A stretch of 64,000 bases of DNA from Chitinophaga filiformis. Lineage in GTDB: Bacteria; Bacteroidota; Bacteroidia; Chitinophagales; Chitinophagaceae. This document shows, piece by piece, positions 47,657 to 54,846 of this stretch. The stretch is from contig NZ_CP095855.1 in NCBI RefSeq assembly GCF_023100805.1, forward strand, positions 1,240,001 to 1,304,000. Direction: 5' to 3'. The notes under the pieces are model-generated. The model had not been told where the DNA came from. It ran no database searches and worked only from the letters and a program-made list of their open reading frames with translations. Within the stretch, counting starts at the first letter, position 1; the number at the start of each line of letters is the position of its first letter. The position numbers and the translations under genes are program-made.

Positions 47657-48286
47657 ATGAGAAACGTAATTCAATCAGTAAGAGAGGCTTTGCTTACCAA
47701 CTTCAGGGAGTTAGACACCTGGTTCGAAAAAGATTTCGACCTGCTACACTTTAAACCGGATACTAACCAGTGGAATATCCGGGAGGTGCTGGAGCATATC
47801 AGCCTGACCAACTATTTTCTGTTGCTTATTATTAATAAGAGCACGCGGAGAGCGCTGGAACGTAAACGCGCCACCAATGCGATTATCTTACCGGCAGATT
47901 ATCAGGACAAGTTCGATAAGATCGATGTGATCGGCAGCCGTTCATTTGGCTGGATCAGGCCTGAACATCTTGAGCCAAGCGGCCTGCAGGACATGAGAGA
48001 CATCAGGGTATTGCTCAAGCAACAGTTTGCACAATGTATGTATAATCTTAGTTTGCTGAAGAACGGCGAAGGTATGCTGGTGCTGACCAACATGTCTGTG
48101 AACCATTTAGGTAAACTGGATATCTATCAATATATCTATTTCCTTACCAAGCACATTGAGCGGCACATCCGCCAGATGCAGCGTTTGGCAAAGCAATATG
48201 AAGGAGCAGCAGCGGAAGATGATGCGGTTATAAATAATACGGTGAGTGCTCCTGATGAAGAAGCAGAAAGCATGTTATTGATATAA
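47657..48286 (+). CDS. DinB-like four-helix protein
   Basis: 209-residue protein resembling the DinB/YfiT superfamily: MRNVIQSVREALLTNFRELDTWFE, then FDLLHFKPDTNQWNIREVLEHISLTNYFLLLIINKS, where WNIREVLEHI supplies the first metal-ligand histidine, and a late YFLTKHIERHIRQMQRL with further histidines. Members of the family bind divalent metals and often act in thiol-dependent transfers. I chose the ATG at 47657 over one at 47618, because the fold begins here and the upstream codons overlap the region after the terminator. The C-terminal 30 residues are acidic and unstructured. Function uncertain. Confidence 0.72.
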   Translation: MRNVIQSVREALLTNFRELDTWFEKDFDLLHFKPDTNQWNIREVLEHISLTNYFLLLIINKSTRRALERKRATNAIILPADYQDKFDKIDVIGSRSFGWIRPEHLEPSGLQDMRDIRVLLKQQFAQCMYNLSLLKNGEGMLVLTNMSVNHLGKLDIYQYIYFLTKHIERHIRQMQRLAKQYEGAAAEDDAVINNTVSAPDEEAESMLLI

Positions 48287-48425
48287 TAGGTCGACCTCTC
48301 ATCGTCTGTTGTTTTGTGGCACCCTTCTTAGTAAAGTAAATGCCGGTGGCTGAGTGCCGCCGGTATTTTTATTGTGTCAGATAGAAAGTGTGATAAAAAT
48401 CTTTAAATAAAAAAGTGCAAAAAAA

Positions 48426-48457
48426 TTGTTAAAGTTCCAATATTCGATATATATTTG
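48426..48457 (+). promoter_or_regulatory. promoter of micro-ORF 2
   Basis: TTG at 48426-48428 and TATATTTG at 48450-48457, 21-bp spacer: both elements of the Bacteroidota promoter are present. It is 31 bp before the micro-ORF ATG. Confidence 0.7.
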
Positions 48458-48488
48458 CACTATCATTAACGAATAAACTATTTAGAAC

Positions 48489-48581
48489 ATGCTCAATACA
48501 CAAATTCACATGAACACAACGCCAGCATCCTTTGAGAAGGGTGGTCGCAGCGGGTTCCGGGCATGTTATAAGTTTAAATGA
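48489..48581 (+). CDS. 30-residue peptide (micro-ORF 2), related to micro-ORF 1
   Basis: ATG to TGA, 30 codons, with the C-terminal half GGRSGFRACYKFK. R20, S21, R24 and C26 sit at the same positions as in micro-ORF 1, and total length is identical. A two-element promoter lies 31 bp upstream and a strong terminator starts 21 bp after the stop. The AAA ATPase gene begins 430 bp downstream but has its own promoter box, so this is not an obvious attenuator for it. Confidence 0.55.
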   Translation: MLNTQIHMNTTPASFEKGGRSGFRACYKFK

Positions 48582-48602
48582 GAATAACTTATTAGCATAT
48601 AT

Positions 48603-48636
48603 AAAGCCCCGGGACCAAGGCCCCGGGGCTTTTTCT
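48603..48636 (+). terminator. terminator of micro-ORF 2
   Basis: 11-bp very GC-rich stem (48603-48613 with 48622-48632), 8-nt loop, T-rich tail. Confidence 0.93.
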
Positions 48637-48777
48637 TTTCAGTTAAACTGAATGAAAGGCAAACGGATAAAACAACATACTAACCAGGGCCAGTCTGCGG
48701 ATTGGAGCATAGTGCTGACAAAAACAGCATTAATCAGACCAGGTATGCGACGACGTAGTATATACGTTGACGTTATT

Positions 48778-48810
48778 AACCCGGTCTGTGCAAACTGACC
48801 GGGTTTTTTT
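48778..48810 (+). terminator. third stacked terminator in the gap
   Basis: 9-bp stem (48778-48786 with 48797-48805), 10-nt loop and eight Ts. A 17-codon frame (48745-48798) ends within the 3' arm; no upstream promoter box is evident. A further 10-bp hairpin without a T run lies at 48850-48873. Confidence 0.88.
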
Positions 48811-48985
48811 ATGATATTTTGGATTGAGTAGGTACAATTAGTTAACGTAAAGCGGGGTATTCTTACCCCGCTTAAATTGAACCTTCGCCAGTCATCAACA
48901 TATTGGTTTCGTCTTAATTTGCATTAACCCCACGTTGTCATTGCCGGACGCCAGGAGCGCGTTCCGGTATATGATAACCAACATG

Positions 48986-48993
48986 TACATTTG
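48986..48993 (+). promoter_or_regulatory. -7 box TACATTTG of the AAA ATPase gene
   Basis: Exact TAnnTTTG 18 bp before the ATG at 49012. It overlaps an in-frame TTG (48991), ruling that codon out as the start because transcription must begin downstream of it. Confidence 0.6.
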
Positions 48994-49011
48994 CATACTT
49001 ATTTGAAAAGC

Positions 49012-50073
49012 ATGGAGAACATTTTACAGCAGCGGGTGATTGGAGGAGATAATATTTTCGGGAACGGATTAATGGAAAGCAGCTCTTTATACTATTATTA
49101 TTTTAATGCTTTACCTAACGTTAGTTTTATTTATTCAATAAATGGAGAAAAGGCGCTGGAGGCATTCAGAAAAGCATTCGCAGACCGTATTTTAAAAGTT
49201 TATCTCAGAGAGGAGATCGGTGATAAAGACAGGGAATATAAACACGATCTTGCCCTCGTCGTCATGAATAATGAGAGCGTGATCGAAATTGGTGATGATT
49301 ATTGTGAGATCCTGCATAATGGAACATCTCAGGAATTTATCACAGAAATAACGACGCTGGTACGTAAGTACCGCACCCGGGAGAAGCGCAGGAAATATGA
49401 GATCAATCTTATTACAATGGGAGAGCGGGGGCTGAAGCTGAAAGCAATGGAGTTTAAAAAGACGAAGCTCGATCTCTCTTTATTTTATGAAGATGATTTT
49501 AAGGAAATAGATGAGCTGATCTATAAACGGCTTAACACCAATGATGACAAAGGTATTGTACTCCTGCACGGATTGCCGGGCACTGGTAAGACCACATACC
49601 TGCGTTACCTGATCGGGAGGTTGAAGAAACGTGTAATGTTCCTGTCGCCCTCAGTGGCAAGGAATATCATGTCGCCGGATTTTATAGACCTGCTGATCAG
49701 TAATCCTAATACCATTTTGATCATTGAAGATGCTGAAAACATCATCATGGACAGGAAAACCACGGGCAATTCATCAGTGTCCAACCTGTTAAACCTGTCG
49801 GATGGTCTGCTGGCCGACTGTATCAATGTACAGATGGTCTGCACCTTCAATAGCGATCTTTCCCAGATAGACAGTGCCCTGATGCGTAAAGGCAGGTTGA
49901 TCGCCAAATATGAATTTGGTAAACTGTCAGTACATAAAGCACAGCAACTATCTGGCAAACAAGGGTTTAATACTGTTATTACCCGCCCTATGACCATCGC
50001 AGAGGTCATGAATCAAAATGAGCCTTCTTTTGAAAAGAAGGAAGTAACAATTGGTTTTCGCGCCCAATTCTAA
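49012..50073 (+). CDS. AAA family ATPase with a novel N-terminal domain
   Basis: 353-residue cytoplasmic protein. The N-terminal 170 residues (MENILQQRVIGGDNIFGNGLMESSSLYYYYFNALPNVSF...) are not a family I recognise. The ATPase core has Walker A HGLPGTGKTTYLRYLIG (G187-T194), Walker B NTILIIEDAENI, sensor-like MVCTFNSDLSQIDSALMRKGRLIAKYEF, which resembles BCS1-type AAA proteins (arginine-finger region DSALMRKGRL). Start 49012 is set by the promoter box at 48986-48993. It is transcribed alone and closed by a terminator. Function unknown; remodelling or quality control is the general role of the class. Confidence 0.82.
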   Translation: MENILQQRVIGGDNIFGNGLMESSSLYYYYFNALPNVSFIYSINGEKALEAFRKAFADRILKVYLREEIGDKDREYKHDLALVVMNNESVIEIGDDYCEILHNGTSQEFITEITTLVRKYRTREKRRKYEINLITMGERGLKLKAMEFKKTKLDLSLFYEDDFKEIDELIYKRLNTNDDKGIVLLHGLPGTGKTTYLRYLIGRLKKRVMFLSPSVARNIMSPDFIDLLISNPNTILIIEDAENIIMDRKTTGNSSVSNLLNLSDGLLADCINVQMVCTFNSDLSQIDSALMRKGRLIAKYEFGKLSVHKAQQLSGKQGFNTVITRPMTIAEVMNQNEPSFEKKEVTIGFRAQF

Positions 50074-50082
50074 CACCTGATA

Positions 50083-50130
50083 CCAATTGCAGACGTGTGA
50101 TTTATTTGCACGTTTGTAATTGGCTTTTTT
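50083..50130 (+). terminator. rho-independent terminator of the AAA ATPase gene
   Basis: 15-bp stem with two G-U pairs (50083-50097 with 50109-50123), then a T-rich tail. Confidence 0.88.
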
Positions 50131-50243
50131 ATTTGTCTACAAAAATGATGGACTAATATGTGAGAAAAATTGTAATATTGTTTTGATTTCGCTCCATTGG
50201 CCACCAAGCAATAGAGATTACCCGTAATTCGAAACTATATCAC

Positions 50244-51458
50244 GTGCATTTAAATCACATGGCTTGGGCCGTCCCGCTATTCCTTGGATTGATGGGAATA
50301 GAATACCTGGTGGCGCGGAAAACCGGGAAGAACTATTTCGGCTTCAGTAGTTCAGTCAGCAACATTAACATTGGTATCGCAGAGAGACTGCTGGATACCT
50401 TTACTGTAGGCATTTTCTATTTTATCTATGATTACCTGCAGCATCATTTTGGCGTGTTCAATATCAGGTCCGGTGTTTTGCTCTGGGTAGCATTGCTGAT
50501 CCTGACAGATTTTATCTGGTACTGGTATCATCGCCTGGCGCATGAAGTGAACCTGCTTTGGGCGGCTCATGTGGTGCATCATCAGAGTGAAGACTTCAAC
50601 TATACCGTATCAGCGCGTATCACTGTATTTCAGGCATTTTTCCGGATGTGCTTCTGGTCGGTACTGCCGGTGATAGGTTTCCCTGCAGCGATGATCATCA
50701 GCGTACAGCTGGTACATGGCATTTATCCGTTCTTTATCCATACCAGGACCATTGGCAGGCTGGGGATCCTTGAATACATCTTTGTAACACCTTCTCATCA
50801 CAGGGTGCATCATGCATCCAACGATAAATATCTCGATAAGAACTATGGAGATGTTTTCATCATATGGGACAAGCTGTTCGGTACATTTGCCGCGGAGGAA
50901 GAAGAACCTGAATATGGGTTGACAAAGCCACTGGACAGCCATAGCTTTCTCTGGCAACATTTTCATTTCATCCTGGAAATATTTTACACCTTAAAACAGA
51001 CCAAAGGCTTTCGTGCCCGCTGGAAAGTTGTGTTCGGCAGACCTGATCACATAAACCCGGACATCCGCCCGAAGCTGGAAGAGCGTTTCCTGTTTAGAAA
51101 TACTACTGTAGGGGCTTCAAGGAAATTGCAGCAATACGTAGTCTGGCAGATGGGAGCTATTCTGTTACTGTTATTCCTCTTCCTGTTGTTTGAAAACTAT
51201 GTGCCTGCTTTTGCACAGGTATGCGTTACCCTGGTCATTTTACTGACACTGGTGAACAGTGGCGCTATTATGGAGCAACGGCGCTGGGTATTTTACCTGG
51301 AATATGCCCGGCTGGTGATCACCTTTACGGCACTGTTCTACATATGGCCGCATCCGCTGTTATTGTTGCTTTTTGCCATTGTACAGCTGCCATTTTACCT
51401 CTATAGGTCCAGTATTGAAAAACGGTATCTGCAGCTGGTGTACGGAGGAAAGCGCTAA
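50244..51458 (+). CDS. sterol desaturase / fatty acid hydroxylase family membrane protein
   Basis: 404-residue integral membrane di-iron oxygenase. Clusters of histidines that bind the iron pair are visible: WYHRLAHEVNLLWAAHVVHHQSEDFN (HxxxH and HxxHH patterns) and FVTPSHHRVHHASND. Membrane helices lie at about 5-22, 45-65, 80-100, 130-155 and, in the C-terminal extension, about 298-400. The C-terminal extra helices are common in Bacteroidota members that act on membrane lipids or carotenoid-like substrates. Its stop overlaps the convergent ECF sigma gene by a few bases. Confidence 0.88.
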   Translation: MHLNHMAWAVPLFLGLMGIEYLVARKTGKNYFGFSSSVSNINIGIAERLLDTFTVGIFYFIYDYLQHHFGVFNIRSGVLLWVALLILTDFIWYWYHRLAHEVNLLWAAHVVHHQSEDFNYTVSARITVFQAFFRMCFWSVLPVIGFPAAMIISVQLVHGIYPFFIHTRTIGRLGILEYIFVTPSHHRVHHASNDKYLDKNYGDVFIIWDKLFGTFAAEEEEPEYGLTKPLDSHSFLWQHFHFILEIFYTLKQTKGFRARWKVVFGRPDHINPDIRPKLEERFLFRNTTVGASRKLQQYVVWQMGAILLLLFLFLLFENYVPAFAQVCVTLVILLTLVNSGAIMEQRRWVFYLEYARLVITFTALFYIWPHPLLLLLFAIVQLPFYLYRSSIEKRYLQLVYGGKR

Positions 51459-51943
51459 TGGCGGGACATCGTAGTACCTAACAGTTTGCGGGCCAGGTGA
51501 ATCCTGCTTTTGACAGTGCCCATAGGCTCATGTAACATTTCCGCGATCTCATGATATTTGAAGCCGTCGCAATACAAAAGAAGCGGCTTCTTAAAGGATA
51601 AAGGGAGCTTGTACAGGGTTCCCTTTATTTCTTTTGTACGCATCATGTTTTCTGCGTTCACGTCTGCCAGTGTATTATTGGTGATGTTTGGGGTCAGCTC
51701 TACGGAACTGGCGTATTTTGCAGACCTCCTGTAGTCGTTGATGAAGAGATTACGCATAATGGTATATAACCAGGCCCTGATATTACTCCCTTCGAGATAT
51801 TTGTCTTTGTTTTTCAGTGCTTTATACAGCGTTTCCTGGTAAAGGTCCTTTGCCGCCTCAGGGTCTTTGGTCAAAGCCATTGCTACAGGCTTAAGGAATT
51901 CGGCATTTTCTAATAATTGTGCGTGGAATGTCTCGAAGCTCAT
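51455..51943 (-). CDS. ECF RNA polymerase sigma factor
   Basis: 162-residue sigma-70 family member. Region 2 (about 12-75: LLENAEFLKPVAMALTKDPEAAKDLYQETLYKALKNKDKYLEGSNIRAWLYTIMRNLFINDYRR) and region 4 (about 105-158: LPLSFKKPLLLYCDGFKYHEIAEMLHEPMGTVKSRIHLARKLL) are complete. No anti-sigma gene is adjacent. The upstream 401-bp region carries the promoter of the exopolysaccharide unit in the opposite direction. Regulon unknown. Confidence 0.95.
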   Translation of the reverse strand: MSFETFHAQLLENAEFLKPVAMALTKDPEAAKDLYQETLYKALKNKDKYLEGSNIRAWLYTIMRNLFINDYRRSAKYASSVELTPNITNNTLADVNAENMMRTKEIKGTLYKLPLSFKKPLLLYCDGFKYHEIAEMLHEPMGTVKSRIHLARKLLGTTMSRH

Positions 51944-52097
51944 GGCCTTGGGGATGTTAGTTGTAGATTTGGGATTGATGTCTTTCGCTCAGGCGTCGGG
52001 GCCTGTTAATTTAAAATACAAACGTAGAAACAGCCGCGACTGGATTGAGCGGGCGGAAAAAAATAGCATATTCAGGTTATTGCGGGTCAATATGGCT

Positions 52098-52144
52098 GGT
52101 TTTCATTATGTTAATATTTATATGTTATTTTTAATAGCTTTGCA
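52098..52144 (+). promoter_or_regulatory. exopolysaccharide promoter element, copy A
   Basis: 47-bp AT-rich element ending in the -7 box TAGCTTTG (52135-52142). It is 44/47 identical to 54712-54758. Transcription starting near 52148 would give a roughly 195-nt leader before glf at 52345. No canonical TTTG -33 box is present, which fits activator-dependent control. Confidence 0.8.
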
Positions 52145-52344
52145 GCCGGATATTTTAGACTGTAGTTCATTAGTACCAGCAGATGACAATTTTTCAACCA
52201 GACCTATACCAGCGAAACTTAGTACAGTGTATTGATATTCAATGTAAGATGTAACGCTTAAACTACAGCCGGTTACACAATAAATTTCCATCGGGATAGA
52301 TAGTCCCTCTGTACGTTGCAGTAGCAGGACACAAAACTGAATGA

Positions 52345-53457
52345 ATGACTGAATTTGATGTTTTAATTGTGGGGAGTGGATTGTTCGGGGCGGTATTTGC
52401 GCACGAATGCAGGAAGGCCGGGAAAAAGGTGCTTGTGATAGACCGGCGTCTGCATAGTGGCGGTAATGTTTATTGCGAGGATGTCAATGGTATTAATGTA
52501 CATAAGTACGGTGCCCATATCTTCCACACCAATGATAGGCCCATCTGGGACTATGTCAATTCCTTCGTTGAGTTCAATAACTACGTGAATTCGCCATTAG
52601 CGGTGTATAAGGATGAGTTGTATAACCTGCCGTTCAATATGAACACCTTTCACCAGCTGTGGAAAGTGAAGACCCCACAGGAGGCGAAGTCCATCATTGA
52701 CAAGCAGGTGGCAGAGCTGAAAATCAACGAACCCCGGAACCTGGAAGAGCAGGCGCTTTCCCTGGTTGGAGTGGACATCTATGAGAAACTGATCAAAGGA
52801 TATACAGAAAAACAATGGGGGAGGAAAGCCAGTGAGTTGCCGGCATTTATTATTAAACGCCTGCCTTTAAGGTTTACTTATAATAATAATTACTTTAATG
52901 ATAAGTACCAGGGTATCCCTGTGGGAGGATATAATAAGCTGACACAAGGATTGCTGGAAGGTATAGAAGTAAGGTTGGGCATTGATTTCTTCTCTGCAAG
53001 GGAGGAACTGTCTGCCCTGGCAGAGACTGTAGTGTTCACAGGCCAGCTCGACGAGTTCTACCATTACCGGCATGGGATGTTGCAATACAGAAGCCTGCGT
53101 TTTGAACATGAGCAGCTTGCTACTGATAATTACCAGGGCAACGCGGTGGTCAATTATACAGAAAGGGATGTGCCATATACGAGGATCATTGAGCACAAAC
53201 ACTTCGAATTCGGCCAGCAATCGCACACTGTTATTACGAGGGAGTATCCACAGGAATGGAGCCGGGGACTGGAACCCTATTATCCTATCAATGATGATAC
53301 TAATGCCCGCGTCTATAAGCAGTACAAAGCGCTGGCAGACCAGGAAACCAATATCATATTTGGAGGCCGCCTGGCAGAGTACCGTTACTATGACATGCAC
53401 CAGGTGATAGGATCAGCGCTTTACCAGGTAAAGCAATACTTAAAAATATCTAAATAA
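52345..53457 (+). CDS. glf: UDP-galactopyranose mutase
   Basis: 370-residue flavoenzyme converting UDP-galactopyranose to UDP-galactofuranose for surface glycans. FAD-binding VGSGLFGAVFAHECRKAGKKVLVIDRR is at the N-terminus; family motifs follow: HSGGNVYCEDVNGINVHKYGAHIFHTND, YTEKQWGRKASELPAFIIKRLPLRFTYNNNYFNDKYQGIP, and the C-terminal GRLAEYRYYDMHQVI. Galactofuranose is therefore expected in the polymer. A nearby ATG at 52341 is out of frame. It heads the first exopolysaccharide unit. Confidence 0.96.
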   Translation: MTEFDVLIVGSGLFGAVFAHECRKAGKKVLVIDRRLHSGGNVYCEDVNGINVHKYGAHIFHTNDRPIWDYVNSFVEFNNYVNSPLAVYKDELYNLPFNMNTFHQLWKVKTPQEAKSIIDKQVAELKINEPRNLEEQALSLVGVDIYEKLIKGYTEKQWGRKASELPAFIIKRLPLRFTYNNNYFNDKYQGIPVGGYNKLTQGLLEGIEVRLGIDFFSAREELSALAETVVFTGQLDEFYHYRHGMLQYRSLRFEHEQLATDNYQGNAVVNYTERDVPYTRIIEHKHFEFGQQSHTVITREYPQEWSRGLEPYYPINDDTNARVYKQYKALADQETNIIFGGRLAEYRYYDMHQVIGSALYQVKQYLKISK

Positions 53458-53477
53458 CAGAAAGGGAAACGTCTGAC

Positions 53478-54467
53478 ATGATCCAGATCCATGAAAATAC
53501 CAGGATATATATAATGTGTCCTCCGCGGATAGCCTCCGGCGGGCCTGAATTGCTTCACCAGCTGGCCTATAAATTAGGGAAAAGAGGCTTTGACGTAGCG
53601 ATGTACTATTATCCTAATGATGTCGAGCAGCCTGTTAGTGAAAACTATCTTAAATACAATTGTAAGTATGTGACGGAGGTAGAAGACAGGGAAGAGAACC
53701 TGGTCATCATCCCTGAGTTGTACTTTTATTTTGCCGATCAGTTCAAAAACATACGGAAATGCGGCTGGTGGCTGAGTGTCGACAATCTGTTTAAAGCTAT
53801 TGAGGCGCCGGCGCATTACCGGATGATCCGGAAGCTGAAGATAAAATGGCTGCACCGTGCGGTGACGATCAATGGGAAAGTAAGGGGTAAATTCAATTAT
53901 CACCTTGCACAATCTGAATATGCCGTTGACTTTTTAAGACAATGGAAGATAGATGCGGTTTACCTGTCAGATTATCTGAATGCCGATTTCCTGAAGGCCT
54001 CCAGGGAGGTGGATGTAAGAGAAAAAAAGCCGCAGATCCTTTATAATCCGCTGAAAGGGTATCGGTTTACCAAAAAGATCATGGCCGCTATGCCGGAGGC
54101 CAGGTGGATACCTTTGCAGAAACTGACTCCAGCCCAGGTGGGTGAGCTCTTGAAAGAATCAATGGTCTACATCGACTTCGGTCACCATCCTGGCAAGGAC
54201 CGTTTCCCCAGGGAAGCAGCTATTTATAAGTGCTGTGTGATCACAGGAAAGAGAGGCGCAGCCGCCTACCAGGAAGATGTGCCTTTGCCGGAGCAGTATA
54301 AGATTGCCGACAGGAGGAGTAACATTCCGGCAATCGTGAAGCTGATCAAATCCTGCCTGGCAGACTATGACAAGCATATCGATAATTTTGCAGCTTATCG
54401 CGATTGGATCTACAAAGAGGAAGAGGCGTTTGAGAAGGATATCACACAGATCTTTGTGAAGGTGTAA
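53478..54467 (+). CDS. putative glycosyltransferase, GT-B-like
   Basis: 329-residue cytoplasmic protein starting IYIMCPPRIASGGPELLHQLAYKLGKRGFDVAMYYY, the N-terminal Rossmann layout of GT4-like enzymes. The second half has PQILYNPLKGYRFTKKIMAAMPEARWIPLQKLTPAQVGELLKESMVYIDFGHHPGKDRFPREAAIYKCCVITGKRG, where PREA near residue 245 is in the place of the E-x7-E region. The family is not firm; some annotation would call it hypothetical. It lies 20 bp after glf and is closed by a terminator, so the two form a short operon. Confidence 0.65.
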   Translation: MIQIHENTRIYIMCPPRIASGGPELLHQLAYKLGKRGFDVAMYYYPNDVEQPVSENYLKYNCKYVTEVEDREENLVIIPELYFYFADQFKNIRKCGWWLSVDNLFKAIEAPAHYRMIRKLKIKWLHRAVTINGKVRGKFNYHLAQSEYAVDFLRQWKIDAVYLSDYLNADFLKASREVDVREKKPQILYNPLKGYRFTKKIMAAMPEARWIPLQKLTPAQVGELLKESMVYIDFGHHPGKDRFPREAAIYKCCVITGKRGAAAYQEDVPLPEQYKIADRRSNIPAIVKLIKSCLADYDKHIDNFAAYRDWIYKEEEAFEKDITQIFVKV

Positions 54468-54518
54468 TTGGCTGTAAATTAATTAAATATCGTACCGTGG
54501 CACGGTTTCTGAATAAAG

Positions 54519-54547
54519 AAGGGGTCTTTAACAAGGATCCCTTTTTT
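54519..54547 (+). terminator. terminator of the glf unit
   Basis: 8-bp stem with one G-U pair (54519-54526 with 54536-54543), 9-nt loop, T run to 54547. Confidence 0.75.
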
Positions 54548-54711
54548 ATTGATACCGGCAGCTGGAGTCCTCCGGCTGTAACTGTTAAGACAAAAGTTCG
54601 TTACATATATATGTAAACGTTTGCTAATTGTTGATGATTGAATATAAGGTGATAACAGGCGCGTTTGCCAATTCGGAGCCATGTTACCCTTCATATGATA
54701 ATTATTTAATT

Positions 54712-54758
54712 GGTTTCCACTATGTTAATATTTATATGTTATTTTTAATAGATTTGCA
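54712..54758 (+). promoter_or_regulatory. exopolysaccharide promoter element, copy B
   Basis: Second copy of the 52098 element, ending in the -7 box TAGATTTG (54749-54756), about 90 bp before the Wza-like gene. Only three of 47 positions differ from copy A. Confidence 0.8.
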
Positions 54759-54846
54759 CCTGATTTTTCCGAAGAGGAAATTCCGGACAATTGAGGGGAA
54801 ATGGTTGATATTATATTAATCCGAATATTTGTTATCCAATAAATTC

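Noticed and set aside
48991-49011. TTG start for the AAA ATPase
   Set aside because: The codon lies within the -7 box, so it would not be in the mRNA.
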